Source: Cheilinus undulatus | Lineage: Eukaryota > Chordata > Actinopteri > Labriformes > Labridae | NCBI RefSeq assembly: GCF_018320785.1 | Contig: NC_054869.1 | Span: 31,660,289-31,724,288 of the forward strand | Length of the DNA: 64,000 bases | Direction: 5' to 3' | In this document: piece by piece, positions 1 through 12,645 of the stretch | How the letters are laid out: every line of letters starts with the position of its first letter | Numbering within the stretch: the first letter of the stretch is position 1 | The notes under the pieces: model-generated | Database searches by the model: none | What the model was told of the DNA's origin: nothing | Seen by the model: only the letters and a program-made list of their open reading frames with translations | Position numbers and translations under genes: made by a program

Positions 1-264
1 CCCTACGAAGACTGAACCATTAGAAAGTTTACACTGAAATCTAGTTTTTATAGCCATGATACACAATTTTAATAAAAATGGCTTTACATCATATTATTGT
101 GTGCTCTTGATGTTAGTTTATTGACTTAGGATATTTTTAGACATTAAAAATGGAACTCATCAGATGTTTTCACCACTATTAGGATGCTTTAGAGAGGACA
201 AACCTTTGTGAGCTATAGAAGAGGTACATGAGTGAGCTCTGGCTGTAATAAAATAATTCCATCT

Positions 265-660
265 ATGCTTTTTGCAGATGATGTGGTTCTGTTGGCTTCC
301 TAAGCTGGGGACCTCCAGCAGGCATTGGGACGGTTTGTGGCTGAGTGCGAAGTGGTCGGGATGAGAGTCAGCACCTCCAAATCCAAAGCCATGGTTCTCT
401 GCCAGAAAACAGTGGATTGCTCCCTCCTGGTGGGGAGTGAGTCTTTGCCACAAGTGAAGGAGTTCAAGTATCTTGGGGTCTCGACGATTGAGGGTAAAAA
501 GGAGCATTAGATTGACAGGCGGATTGGCGCAGCATCATCACCATCATGGTGAAGAGGATGTTGAGCTGAGAGGCAAAGCTCTGAATTTAACGGTCAATCT
601 ACCTCCCAATCCTCACCTATGGTCAGGAACTTTGGATAATGACTTATACAAGTGGCCAGA
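265..660 (+). mobile_element. LINE reverse transcriptase fragment, decayed
   Basis: The plus strand encodes a reverse transcriptase catalytic motif (FADDVVLLAS, 271-300), then a stretch with RVSTSKSKAMVL and VKEFKYLGV, the layout of RT palm motifs in a non-LTR retrotransposon family common in fish. The copy is dead: there are stop codons at 301-303 and 508-510, and after about 510 the frame drifts. Neither the 5' end nor the 3' tail is visible, so this is an internal fragment. The family is inferred from motif order and the exact clade is not certain. Confidence 0.75.
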
Positions 661-2129
661 ATAAGTGGGAAGAGCAGAACCTGTCATAGGTGTACAATGG
701 CTAGGTGAGTAAAATACATCACACAAGGTGTTTGTTTTTCAGTGGAGCCAGCTGGAGAATGAAACTCTTGCCGAAACTGTTTGGGAGGAGAGGGAAAACA
801 TCTCTTCCGCCAAGAAAAAGCTTTCTGTGAGATTTTTAACTCTTCTTTTAAAAAAAATATGCTGTCCAGTTCTGATAAAACTGCTGCTATAGCCACTGTA
901 CATTCAACAGAACTAGATAAACTCATCTCAGCAAAATCTAGGAACACCTGCCAGCCCAAAAGCACTATTTAGCACTCATTGTGAAGCTCTACACTTTTAT
1001 ATTTCAAATTAAATATAAGCAGCAAACAGAAAATGACATGTTTGAACCCAAAGCTTTCAATGTTTCAACAACACCTGTGGGTTGTCGTATTTACCTGTCC
1101 ATTAAATAGGTAATTATTTGAAACATGTTTAGTTTAAAAAAAAGCATCACTTTGAGAAAAGCAGGTTAGATATACCCCATCAAGCAAAAACAATGACTCT
1201 CCACACATGTATTAACTCTTATCTCCTTGTTACCGTTTACCCAAACCAACTCCTGATGTTGATTCTTTCAATCTGCTTACTGTTTCTACTATTTCTGTGT
1301 TATATGCTATGGTCCCGTCAAAACTGTACATTATGGAAAATGTATGGTCTGCAAACAAATTAATCTCCTTTATTTTATCTGGGGTGAATAACTTATTATG
1401 GAAAGTGAAAATTAAGTCTTGAAGAGTACAGAGGGTTAAAAAAACACACAAATCCATACAATAAAATGAATACATGTTACAACCTGACTAAAAGGCAGTT
1501 TTCCACCAACTGCCATGCCTCTATTGATTCCCTAAACGCTTGCCCCCAAAAAGCTGTGTAACCCTGGCAAAAGTCATTATTGTTCAGTTTAGTGTATCAT
1601 ATTAAACAACAGGGCTGCTAACTTTTCTTTTCAAAATAAAAATGGCCTTTGTCTGGTGTGCAGCAGAGTCTGGGACAGGCAGTCAGACTTTTAACATTCT
1701 GCCTCCTCCTCAGTCTAAAAGACTAATCAGCCACTCGGCGGGGCTCTGGCTGCTAACCAGGACTAATTCTGCCTCCTGCTGGCTGGCGACACACACTGAG
1801 ACAGCCATGATTGGCTGTTTAGCACCAGGGGGTACACCTCTGATTGTCTGCTTAGCATATTTTCTCCCTTCATTCTGATGGCACACTCTCGCTCTTATCC
1901 TTATTGCAGGGCGCAATTCACAGGGACATTACAGACGGCTGTGTGTGTTTCTGTGAGGATGTGTGTTTAACATGAGTGTATTTGGACAAACAGAAAAATC
2001 CAAATTCATCACCATGCGACAACCTCCCTCCTCCTTTTTCTTGTCTCGTTTATTGTCCCCCCTCCCTTTATTCCTCCTTCTTCTTCTTCTCCACTGCGGC
2101 ACAGATCAGATAGAATGTCACCTCTACAA
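661..2129. other. Intergenic, nothing recognised
   Basis: AT-rich sequence with only short open frames, none with splice context or recognisable protein similarity. No repeat family could be named. A pyrimidine-rich stretch lies around 2020-2095. Confidence 0.5.
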
Positions 2130-2335
2130 ACTGCCGCGAGCTAATTAGCTGTTAGCCATGTTTGTGTTCTTGACTGATGACAGGATCATTTACTCTGGTC
2201 TCCAGCTGGCTCTGTTTGTCGGAGCCATCTCATTAGCATGGCAAATTAGTCCCACTCAGTCAGGGTTCTGCCTCGCCCAATGAGAAGTGATTGGAATGCA
2301 AATCAATCAGGAGGGCGGGGACATGGACAAAATAA
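2130..2335. promoter_or_regulatory. Candidate conserved non-coding element A
   Basis: This stretch is more GC-balanced than its surroundings and dense in homeobox-type cores. It has a GCTAATTAGC palindrome near 2140, ATTAGC and AAATTAG cores near 2230-2250, a CCAAT box near 2277 and a POU octamer ATGCAAAT at 2296-2303. It is not coding in any frame. The pattern resembles fish developmental enhancers, but conservation cannot be tested here, so this is inference from composition and motif density. Confidence 0.3.
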
Positions 2336-2339
2336 AAAT

Positions 2340-3029
2340 TGTGGTGAAGAGGGGAGGATGAGAATATTGTGTAAACTTTTATTATGATGAAAAATTACAT
2401 CAGGTTGTTTGCAGGAAATTAGACAGAAAAGGGTAAAGGTCAAGATTGTTCTGATTTGAGATGTATTTTTAAGAGAAAGAGTTCAGAGAACAGATCTCAG
2501 CCTGTGTCGGCTGCTGGTAGCTGAAAGAAAAATATAAAAAGGAGATGTATTGTGCTACTGCGAGCAACTGCTGTTATTCCAAGAAAATCTGCTGTAAATA
2601 ATCAAAACATTACTACGAATTTGTGAGTTTAATTCCACTCAAAGCTCAGCTTAATTTGTAATACCACAGCCAAGATTAATTAACAACAGCCAATCATTGA
2701 ACCAACATCAATCCAACCAGGTGGAGTATTTCTCTAAAAGAAAAATTGAACAAATCCTTGAGGGTTTATGTGAACAAATCCAAGAAAAAACAAGGTTCAG
2801 CTTATTAACAAGTAGCTTTGCTTGGCTAAGGAACCATGTTTGTCATCAGTGCTTTATAATTCTGCTAACAGAGATGTTAATGTGTTCCAAGCGTAAAACA
2901 ATCACTAATTTAATATCCTGTCATCAGTATTATTTCTCCACATCAGCAGAAAGTTATTGATCACACTCAAGAGCATTTTCTCTGAGTCATTCACAGTAGT
3001 TTAATTTCCCTGCTCATACACCTTATTTA
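2340..3029. other. Intergenic, nothing recognised
   Basis: AT-rich DNA with no supported gene or nameable repeat. Confidence 0.5.
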
Positions 3030-4200
3030 TTTCTCTATTTAATCTTTATTTAACCAGGAGAAAAGAGACACAGAGATTAAAAACCCTCTCTTGTAAGAGT
3101 GTCCTGGCCAAGACAGGAAGTAGCACAACAAAGATACAAACAATAAGCAACCATACAAATAAAATGTCAGACACATTAATACATAGAAAGACAAGATATA
3201 GCAAACTAGAAAAGCACTCGGAGAGCGCAGACCTCCGCCATCAGCCTTATCTCCCAATAGTGAAGAATCCTTTAATAAAATTCCTGGTTCCGTTCCCCTG
3301 TGCCCCCCACCACGGTATTCGTCAATTACTCCCTCCCCGGTGGGGTGAAAACACAGTGAGGCAAAGCATTGGGTGAACATGGGTGAACTGACATGGTGGA
3401 AGCATTGCCTGCTGGAGCCAACAGATGTACTGACAGTCTCATCCATGGTCTCACTGGACAACTGGAAGTCATGGCAGAGGGTGAATATTCCTCTATTCCT
3501 CCCAGCATTGTGAGTATTCTCTCTGCAGTTCGCTTTCTCTCTGTTATGCTCCAACTCGTCTCCTCGACCAGGCGTGCGTCTTTCAAACTCTTAAAAACTC
3601 CAAAACTTTGAATAAAAACATACCCAAAAATGCTGCTGGGATTGAAATTACTCATGTCCGCCATCTCCTGGTGTAAAGTGGTAACAGTACAGACCTCCAC
3701 CATTAGCCCTATCTCCTAGCAGTACAGAGTCCTTTAAAAAAATTCCTGAATCCAGACGGTGATCTGAATCACTCACAAAATCTAATCAGTTCTGACATTT
3801 CTGACATTTCCTGAAAATTTCATCAAAATCCGTCCACAACTTTTTGAGTTATGTTGCTAAAAAACAAACAAATGAACAAACCCATCCGATCACATAACCT
3901 CTTTGGTGGAGGTAATAAAACAGTTCGTTAAGGTATTTGTTAAGGTCAACTACGATGAAAATACATCTGCAGCATTTAACTTCCTCTTAAAAGCATCTAA
4001 TGAGACCTGATCACTTTATCATCTTTAAATCATTCCTGGCACAAGGGGCAGCTAACTTGCACACTTTTTTTCCAGGTTCACTTCTGACCTTTGGAGCAGA
4101 CGTCAAGAAAAGATCCTGAGATTAGACATTTTGAGTTCCTGTACTGTTCTGACCGATGTAGGTCAAAAGATATGAAGGAAGTAGACCAAGAATAGCCTGG
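3030..4200 (-). repeat. Retroelement 3' tail, split by a later insertion
   Basis: The sequence at 3045-3225 (TTTATTTAACCAGGAG, then GAGATTAAAAACC and GTCCTGGCCAAGACAGG) is a widespread fish interspersed repeat tail. The same family appears to resume at about 3918-4200 after a different element at 3227-3917. A shorter relative of the CTGGCCAAGA portion occurs near 32,805. Orientation is inferred from the minus-strand reverse transcriptase fragment at 5.56-5.94 kb, which may belong to the same retroelement. The family cannot be named without a repeat library. Confidence 0.55.
3227..3917. mobile_element. Non-autonomous element(s), two left ends and one right end
   Basis: Two left-end-like copies start with GACCTCCGCCATCAGCC (about 3229) and GACCTCCACCATTAGCC (about 3692). 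Both continue with TATCTCC and a block ending in AAAATTCCTG. One right end, reading ACCTCTTTGGTGGAGGTAAT, lies at about 3898-3917 and is inverted relative to the left ends. Upstream of the right end is the motif TCATCAAAATCCGTCCACAA, familiar from an abundant fish non-autonomous repeat. The arrangement suggests a copy broken or expanded internally, or one copy inserted beside another. No transposase is present. Confidence 0.6.
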
Positions 4201-4224
4201 TAGAATAGAATACCTTAAAACACC

Positions 4225-4325
4225 AAATAATAGCCCGGGCGTTTATTTGTCTCAATCACTGAGCAGACCAGGTGTCTATTTGGGACCAGGCAGCTATTTG
4301 GAACAGGCGTTTAATTCCTTTCTCA
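4225..4325. repeat. Degenerate short tandem motif
   Basis: A roughly 17-base motif is repeated four times with drift: GGGCGTTTATTTGTCTC, GGTGTCTATTTGGGACC, GGCAGCTATTTGGAAC and GGCGTTTAATTCC. It resembles the terminal subrepeats of a DNA transposon known in fish, but no partner end is visible nearby. Confidence 0.4.
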
Positions 4326-4914
4326 CAAAAATCTTGCTTAGCAAAAATTGGAAAAATAAGGTACATTTGATCAAACTATTTATTTACACCAGTATGAATA
4401 TCACTTTTACATTTCTAAGACAAGATTACAGTACCATAGTTATACTTTTGTCTTCTTCTGTCAACTCAACACTCTCTAAACACTTTAAATACATGAAAGG
4501 AACTAAACAAACACAAAGTTGACGACAGTTAAAAGTTAACGTCAAACTTTTTACTTTTTGGCTGCACCGGGGCATGGCGCTGCTATCTCACTTGAGAAAA
4601 CAAGCAAGGGACGGGGGTGCCCCAGCCAATGAGGAGGCTAGTACTTGCAGCCAAAGCCAAGAGCTTAAAAAAATTAGCTCTCAGATGAAACATGCATTTA
4701 CAAAACATTACCATAATCCAGCACAGAAATAAAAGTAGTAGTAACTAGGGATGATAAACACTATTATTGTTGTGATTTGGTATCAGCGGATATGAGAATT
4801 TCTGCCGCTATGTACGGCTGATTTATCTGCCATACATAATGGTCATAAAAATAAAAAACGGCCCCTTAGTACCAATTCAGCATCATTAAAATCCCAAAGC
4901 CTATCTGAATACTG

Positions 4915-5292
4915 TTGCTGACCATGTCCATCCCTTTATGGCCACAGTGTACCCATCTTCTGATGGCTACCTCCAGCAGGACAATGCACCATGTCACAAA
5001 GCTCAAATCATCTCAAACTGGTTTCTTAAACATGACAATGAGTTCACTGCAATCTGCAATCTCAATCCAATAGAGCCTGTTTAGGATGTGAAGGAACGGG
5101 AGATTCGCATCATGGATGTGCAGTCAACAAATCTGCATACTATACTACTGTCAATATGGACCAAAATCTCTGAGGAATGTTTCCAACACTTTGTTGGAAG
5201 TATGCCACGAAAAATAATGGCAGTCTGAAGGCAAAAGGGGGTTAAACCTGGTACTAGCAGGGTGTACCTGACAAAGTGGCCAGTGAGTGTAG
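4915..5292 (+). pseudogene. Tc1-like transposase C-terminal fragment with right end
   Basis: The frame beginning near 4921 reads DHVHPFMATVYPSSDGYLQQ, then DNAPCHKAQIISNWF (second catalytic Asp region), NLNPIEPV (third acidic residue kept as Glu) and the tail ISEECFQHFVGSMPRK. A stop interrupts the frame at about 5082, and material is missing before NLNPIE. The 3' boundary is a terminal inverted repeat, GTACCTGACAAAGTGGCCAG, followed by TGAGTGTA. The N-terminal half and left end are absent, so the copy is truncated and inactive. Confidence 0.8.
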
Positions 5293-5559
5293 GTGATTTT
5301 GTAGGGAGCTACACAATCAAGGAGGCCTAACATGAGTCCTGAACATTTTGAATGGTGCCTCGAATGTAAAACAACTACCAGACTGTCTTCTTCTCTGCTC
5401 CTCTCAGCTCTGCTTGACTCAGCCTCTCTTTGCACCAGGGATACCTTGTGTATTTTACAATACCAAAAGGTGTGTATGCATCAGTATCAGCTAAAATGAT
5501 TTTGGGAATATCTTATATTGGTAAAAATCCAATGGATATTGTGCATATCCACCAACCAG

Positions 5560-5935
5560 TCCCTTTTTAGACTAAACGAAAGTCATAATTTGATTATGAA
5601 ATAAAAGCCAAGTGTCATTCTGAGCCTTTAAACCATCTGCTGAACATGAGGAGAAAAATAGAGATCCGTCAATTGAAATACCAAGATATCTGTAACACAA
5701 ATTAAACTTGATCTTGGTATCCTGAGGAATGATCAATGGCAGTCTCTGAGGCTTAGATTTAGCATTTGGTAAGAGTATGACTTTTGTTTTGTCTTTGTTT
5801 AAAACAAGTTTCTAGTCGTAGAACTTTGTTGGACAGTCTGAAAATCAAGTATAAGAGGAAGAGAGCTTGGTCTGGGGTGGTGGCTGAGCAGTATATTACA
5901 GTGTCATCAGCATAAAAATGAATCTGGGATTTCAT
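5560..5935 (-). mobile_element. LINE reverse transcriptase fragment, decayed
   Basis: The minus strand encodes FYADDTVIYCSATTPDQA (catalytic YADD motif near 5910), then LNKDKTKVILLPNAKS and CYRYLGISIDGSL, the RT palm and thumb arrangement of fish LINEs. There are internal frame breaks and no ends. It probably belongs to the retroelement whose 3' tail lies at 3.0-4.2 kb, with younger elements inserted between them. Confidence 0.7.
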
Positions 5936-5939
5936 TTAG

Positions 5940-8900
5940 TGGGGGAAGCATAACACTATAAAACACATATAGGTATGAGGCTGCACAATATAGTTATTTT
6001 TAGTCCAGTAAAGAACAACACATGTCAAAGCCACTTGGGTTTTCAAGGTACAGTTATGTTGTTAGAGGTGCAGGAGGTCTCACTCTCCCTCTTCTGTGTG
6101 TGTTTTACTCCTTCTAGTCAATCTCTCTGAAGCTGCCGCTTTCTCCAGTTTCATTTGTCGACAGGTCTGGCAGCAGGGAGAAGGGGGGGCAGTAATGTAA
6201 GAAAATTGGAGGATTAGACGGCGAGCCCTCTTCCTGTCTGCTGCAACCACCCCGCTCCTCCTCCCTCTTCTCCTCATCTTCCTCCTTCTCATGCCTCCAT
6301 CCAGCCCTCAGACTATAATAACACAGCCTGACATACTGACGACCTCCCCTCCCGTTTCTCATCCCTAACAGATCTGTCATCCCTCCTGGTTCCTCTCTTT
6401 AAACCCAGACTTTCTTCCTTTTAATTCGCCTTTTTCACTTAAAAGCAGGATTAAAGCCCATCTGTGTCCTCTCTATCTTCCTCCCTGTCATTCTCAATTA
6501 CCTGGCTCACCTGCTGCCATAATCAGCTCCTGTAATCTTTACCCAGACCTGTCCTTGCTGCAATGGAGGTGCGACATCTCTACATCCAAGTTTGAGTCAC
6601 ATTTTCATTGTCAGAGTGTTCTTGCATGTGAGTAACAGAGTGCAGCAATGTGGCACTGACACGACACAACATGACACGACACAAGGCTAAGAGGTTGTAG
6701 GGGTGGTGGTGGAGGTGGAGGAGGAGGAGGGGGATGTGAGCTATGAGCGAGAGTTTCAGAGTGTATGTGGAGGGGTCTGAAAGGGCCTAAATGGATCCGC
6801 GATTGGACTCTCTGAGGTCGTCATCAGCCCAGATTGGAGGCCATTAGGGCCTATTTAAAAGAATTACTTCCAGGATGCAATCAAAAACCCTGATAGGTAA
6901 TCAATGGCAACTCGATCAGGGCACAAAGGCAGTCCATGTGTCTCAATCAGCCACTATTCAGCAGGACAGGGAGATCAGTACTGCACAGAACCTGCAGTCA
7001 CTTTTTTGCATTGCATGCAGCCACATACAGAAGCATTAAGTACAATCATAAATACCTGGAACGCATGCATGCACACAAATACACACCATGATAAAAGTGT
7101 AAAATCACTCATTGCAGGGATAGAATATCCAAGCAAGCACGCACAAATGACAGTAAGTTGATCTGCAGATGGCAATGTTCCCCTGACCTGCTCCCAGACA
7201 GTGATTTATCAGGAGGCATGTAATGCCTCAAACACCACCCCTTGAGCTTTATAAGAAGAATTACAGGACATAAAGGGGAGGGATGAAGGGAGAAAGAGAG
7301 GAAGAGCATGAAAGGATGAGAATGGAGAAGAAGGGAGGGGGGAGTGATGGGGGAACCAGGCATGAGCAAAAGAAGAGAAGAGGTTGATTTATAAGACCTT
7401 CTAGTTAACTGAGCCCTCTTCTGTACAGTGCACACATACACCTGCAGCATCCAGTGAGAGTGATGAGCAAGGAGGGGCTGGTAATGCTGCTCAATGATGC
7501 GTGTGGCATTTAGTTCAGTCTGAGTGCGCCCGTTTCTACAGCCATGCAGACTCACAATATGCCCCGGCAGGTGGACAAAAACGAGAGAGGCAGACAGAGA
7601 AAAAGAGGGGAGGGGGGTGGTGAGGGTGGGAAGGATCCAAGGCCACAAATTGGGACAATATGCTCGCTTCATAAACAGAGCAGAACCCTCAAAGCAGCCC
7701 GGCACACTGTGGGGCCAAAATTAGCACCCACATCTGAGCTGGAGGGACTTCAGGGTGCACGCAAACATGCACACGTACATATGCAAACAGAAAGAGACAC
7801 TCAAGAATGTGCAATAACTTGATTTATTAGGTTATATACACCAGCGCATATAAATGCAGAAAGACACACACACCAATAGAAACAATAATAGTCCTGACAT
7901 GATAAAACACCATCGAAAAGGGGATATGAAACACAGCGCGCTCTCTGCAATAAGATTACAGGCTATCAGCCCTCAGTAGATTTGCCAGCGGGAGTCCCCA
8001 GTATAATAAAATCAGATTAAAGGACAATCATATTTATTTCTAGTATATACAATATATCAAGGTTGCTCAGCAGCTCTTATTGTGATAGGCTGTGAAAAGG
8101 CGAGGCCTCTGTGTACTCTCCTTCTTCTAAGTTGACGTTAGGCTGTGTTTAATGAGCTTCAGGTGTCAAGGAGTCGCAGATGTAACAGGATATGTTGGCG
8201 AGGCTTATTGATTTATTGTTTTTCAAAGAAGTTTTTGTGCTTTTGTTATTGCCTGGCTGTCACCAGTAATGTCATTTCAGAATCATTCCAGGTGAATAAA
8301 AGTTGAGGGACGGTGTGTAAATGTGAGCATGTGATTGCTGTGCAGTGGGGTAAAATATTAGAAAATAAGACGACTTGGAGAGGTTAATATGACTTGTGAC
8401 ATATAAACACATCTCCAGCTCTGGGAAAAGGAAAATATATGTGATTATATGCCAAGATTTTAATTTAGATGTACTCAGAAGTCTAAATTACTTATTGCCA
8501 CCCCTATCACTGCAACCAACACTCATACACTATGTGCATACATAAATAGATGGCAGAATCGCACCATAAAGCTTCTTCTGTAAAGAAATAAGCTGTCACA
8601 GCTGTCACTAAAGCTAAAAAACCTATCTGACTTGGTCCTATAGCAGAAGAAGCTGTGAAAGCCAACTTTTGCCTCCACTGAATTGAAGCTTGGTGCTCTT
8701 TGCCCCCAGCCAGACTGTGATTATGCAACCAGCTGTTTGTCTGCACTGCTTGTCTTGTCCAGGGAAAACATCTGTCTAAACAGTACCTGTATCATTGGAT
8801 CATAGAGGCTGTTACCACCGCCTGATAATACAAAAAAAGGTGACAAGCCCGAATAGATCCAACAGATTCAACCAGAGGGAGAGCTGTCTCTTGTGATATT

Positions 8901-11900
8901 TAAGGCTGTTGAAAGAATTTATATCAGCTGTAACTGTGTCATGCAACATGTCAGATTTTACTGTCAGGACAGAGGAGTAGTAGGACAAGTTAAGACTTAA
9001 GGCATGAAAACATGATTTTCTGTTAGGTTCATTTAAAGCCAGAAATAAACAGTAACACTATCAGAAATTAGTCCACAAAGATGTGAAACAGAGTGAATTT
9101 GCAGTCAAATCATTTGCAAAGTATCCTAATGTTCTCTTTTAAGTCCTATATTTTAGGATGTTTTTACCTGTGCCCACCAATTCTGGCAAAAAGAGCATCA
9201 CCCTTTCTCTGCCTGATCCGTTCTTACCCCTTAAATCCATAGCATCTGTGTGTCCCGTCATCCATCTGTGCCATGGTTTTGCTCTATTCGATGGTGTACA
9301 CTCTGCCTCTGAGGCAAAGTGCAGCCACAGTTCAACCCAGAGCAGCTGGAATCCAGAGCTGACAAGATCACACAGAATTAAATAGTTGCATACGAATGAC
9401 ATGTTATTAGCCTTTCTAAGGTTGATTTGCTGCTCTATCATTGCCTGTTTTGACCTAATGTTGACATACTATTGGATCATAAATGATTGACAGTCTGTAC
9501 ATTGTGTTTTATTTTGAAATTTTACAACCATAATCGGCTGTGTGTCTATCTGTGTGTCTATCTTGATTTGTTTCTCCAATTATCCTTGATACCTCTCAGA
9601 AGACTTCTTGGATGAACTGGTTTGAAACTGGTGCCATAAAAAAATCCTAAATATGTACAGATTTTCTATAAAATTGGTTTGTGCCTTTTTTCCTCAGTTT
9701 AAAGAGAGTTTTCGTTCATCCACAAACACTGAAAGATGGAACCTACATCTTGCTAATGACACGCTGTTGAAACACACCTGCACCTGAAATACACCTGCTC
9801 CACAATCCCTGATTTAAGTAGGTTCTCTTTAAAAGCACTTCTCCACACTCAACAAAATAGTACAGAAGATGTCTCACACATTGGTGTTAGAAATTAGAGA
9901 TGGGCACGATTAAATCTGTGTATCAAATTAGCCAGCACAACATTTATGAGTCGTTTAAACTGATTACCTATCATTTTTTATGAACACAGGTGTGAAATCC
10001 CGGTCTACAGCTCTTTAAACCAGAATTGAAGCCCAGCCACAGGAAACTGCTGTAGATGGTCACAGCCTACCTGTCAGAGCTTTCCCTGGAACATCACTGG
10101 ACGTCAAAATGAAAGGCTTAGCGGTTAGCATGTAGTAGGAACAGTGCAGTATGACCGTTTTTTTAAAGTAGAAAATGGAAATAAAGTGGTATGTAGGCTG
10201 TCAAGGGTTATACTTGCGTAAAGCTACTGAATCAACGTAAATAGAGGCCACATATCAAATATTATTGTCCAAAGAGGAACCAAGGCTGGTGGAGATAGCT
10301 GCTAATGTTAGCCATGCTCCACAGAGTATATCAGGCTGATATCCTACCCACAAAAACAATGACACTGTGATGAACTTGACTGTTCTCTAAGTATTAAATG
10401 CAATTTAAACAGACTTTTAGCTGAATGGGGAAATAGATGCCTTGGAACCTTATTTTATCTGTCTTATTATCATTATCTGTGTTTATTTGTTTATTTCTCG
10501 ATCGTATTTTGCAGTGCTGCGTCTCCATGCAGCCAAATGATGTGATGCTTTCGTAAAGCTTGACAATAAAGTGCACACACAAAAACTTTGTAAAAAAAAA
10601 AAAAAAAAAAAGAAAAGCTTTACTTCTCCCCTTATTGTGTTGTAGGTCAATCACCTCAAACATGCACTGGCTAGTGGAGATGCTGAGCCATCATGCAGTT
10701 ATCTGTGAAAAAAACACCTCGTTCCATGCAAATTGGCTTATGGCATCAAGCATCTAATGACAAGGTTGATTACAGCATAAATAGAGTAAAGATTTGTCTA
10801 CTGTCTGTGAGAGCTAATGCCAGTATGTTGGAGTTTTATGACGCGCACAAGTTTCCAGAGATCAGGAAACAATTCCACCTCTGTGACTTAAAAATATATG
10901 ATGATAAATGATGTGTAAATCAGATTGTAAATATTACTTTAACATTGCTATTACTAAGGCATAACCAGGAGTTTAATCAGTCTGAGACTCTAGCTGTTCT
11001 TTTTAAACCATGTGTGGACCCTTTGAAATGTCTAACATTGTGCACTACAAAGGTGTGAGTGTTTCTTAGAGATTTACCCCATACAGAGAGGAAACTTTGT
11101 TTAGTTGGTGCATAAATGAACACATTAATATTATCATTCCTTTCATCAATCTGTAATCTGTTATTCTGAATATTAAACATTGATTGTCAGAATCTGTGCG
11201 GGATGTGAGTGGGATTGGACACACCTGTTGCAGGTGCAGGCGGGAGTGGATGGCATGCACTGGAGCATGGCTGTAGTGGGATTGACAGCTCTAGCTGACC
11301 TAATCCTCTATGCATTTCCATATCTGACTTCCCGTCTGCATAATGCTTGCACCAGCTGGTTATGTTCACAAACTAGTTACTGCCCGTGTCTGCTGCTGTT
11401 TCAATCAGGAATAGTGCAATGAGGACTGGTAGTACATGTACTGTAAGTGTTTTAAGACCCTCCCACTAAAGAAACAGTAAGATACCACTATTGTAAATTA
11501 TGCTTATGCTGAAAAGTGCGTGAAAGTGAACCAAAACAATGAAGCCTCATCAAAAATATGTTAGAATTTCCTGTTATTAATTTCTGTGTTCATTTATTCT
11601 TTTGAGACTGTTCTAGCTCCATAGATAAAAGTTTCTGACAAGGTGAGAATTATTGATTGCTGCATCATCCACGAGGTCATCGGTTTATTTTAGAAGATTG
11701 AGCAAATTTTATGAGCATAAATTCTGGCTCTTTTCAATCACACATTTTTATACCATGATTTTCTTGCTGATTTCAAGAACTAATTTACAACTTAAAAATG
11801 TTGCATTCATTAGAGTCAAATCCTATATACAAGCTCTGTGTTAGACACCATTTATATTTGCAGCCCACCTTTTCAAGCTTGGACAAATTACAAATAATCA

Positions 11901-12145
11901 TTCTCAAACAACAGCCTCAAATAAAGGATTTTGAGGCTCAGACTTTCAGCGGTAAACTCACCCACGCGCCTTGATGTCCCTTTCCACAGCCTAAATGCCA
12001 CACAATTATGAGTGGCTTCAGGTCCTGCAGGCCAAGATGGCTGGAGGTTGTTGAGGAATGAGATTGCATGTGTGAGTGCATAACACATGTGTGTGTGTTT
12101 GTGCATGTGTACATTGTGTGAACAGGGAAGTCATCTTATTTACCC
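5940..12145. other. Intergenic DNA, no supported gene
   Basis: No coding exon could be supported. The longest open frame (minus, 7109-7705) lies opposite purine-rich low-complexity sequence and has no domain. Purine-rich runs occur at 6700-6735 and 7255-7370, and a run of about 19 A residues lies near 10,592-10,610. A POU octamer ATGCAAAT occurs at 10,726-10,733. A GATGGGCACGATTAA motif near 9,900 resembles a fish repeat end also seen near 61.9 kb. Confidence 0.5.
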
Positions 12146-12149
12146 ACCT

Positions 12150-12400
12150 TGGTGTTAGGGGTGGCCATCGCCCGCCCGGCTAAATGCCATGCAAATGCTG
12201 CCGCTGCCGTCAAGCTGCCAATCACACCGGCGTTGGCATTCACGGCGTACCGCGGAAGCATTTACAGCGTATGTGATCTTTACTAAATGAGAAATAACCC
12301 AAGCCTGTCCAAGCCGGCCGCAACGTTTAAACAACGCCATCCTCAAATTCCCATTGGAAAAATGCTGTGAAGCAAAGACATCGCATTGTGTCAGAGGAAT
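12150..12400. promoter_or_regulatory. Candidate conserved non-coding element B
   Basis: A GC-rich island in AT-rich DNA contains several CpGs, a POU octamer ATGCAAAT at 12,189-12,196 and GCCGGCCGC near 12,314. It has no long open frame and no repeat signature. The composition differs sharply from both flanks, as expected for an enhancer or other constrained non-coding block. This is inference only. Confidence 0.3.
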
Positions 12401-12479
12401 GATAAAGAAAACAAAGGAGGTGGAGGGGAAGTGGGTGGATGTGTGGGTGGTAAGGGAGGTGTCTTACTCCCATAGTACA

Positions 12480-12645
12480 GCCTCATTATGATGATGTGAT
12501 TTGCTGGAATGGCAGCAGTGGCTCTCGTCATTAATACCAGCTCCCCTGAGCCACGAAACAGCGCTTTATTAAACTTTATGAAAGGCTTAGCTGTCCAATT
12601 TATGAGTCTGCCTGCTGAGGACATGAGCGTGCACAGACAGGGGAA
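12480..12645. promoter_or_regulatory. Candidate conserved non-coding element C
   Basis: A non-coding, non-repetitive block contains clustered ATTA/TAAT cores (GTCATTAATACC, CGCTTTATTAAAC) and a CAGCTCCCCTGAG segment. It lies only about 80 bases from candidate B, and the two may be parts of one regulatory element. Conservation cannot be tested here. Confidence 0.28.

Noticed and set aside
3039-3554. 171-codon open frame on the minus strand
   Set aside because: Spans the boundary between a retroelement tail and a MITE, so it is chance coding in repeats.
7109-7705. Longest open frame of the window (198 codons, minus)
   Set aside because: Lies opposite purine-rich low-complexity DNA; no domain, no splice context and composition follows the underlying repeats.
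10726-10733. Single POU octamer as a regulatory element
   Set aside because: An 8-base motif is expected about twice in 64 kb by chance on both strands, more in AT-rich DNA; it counts only where other features agree.
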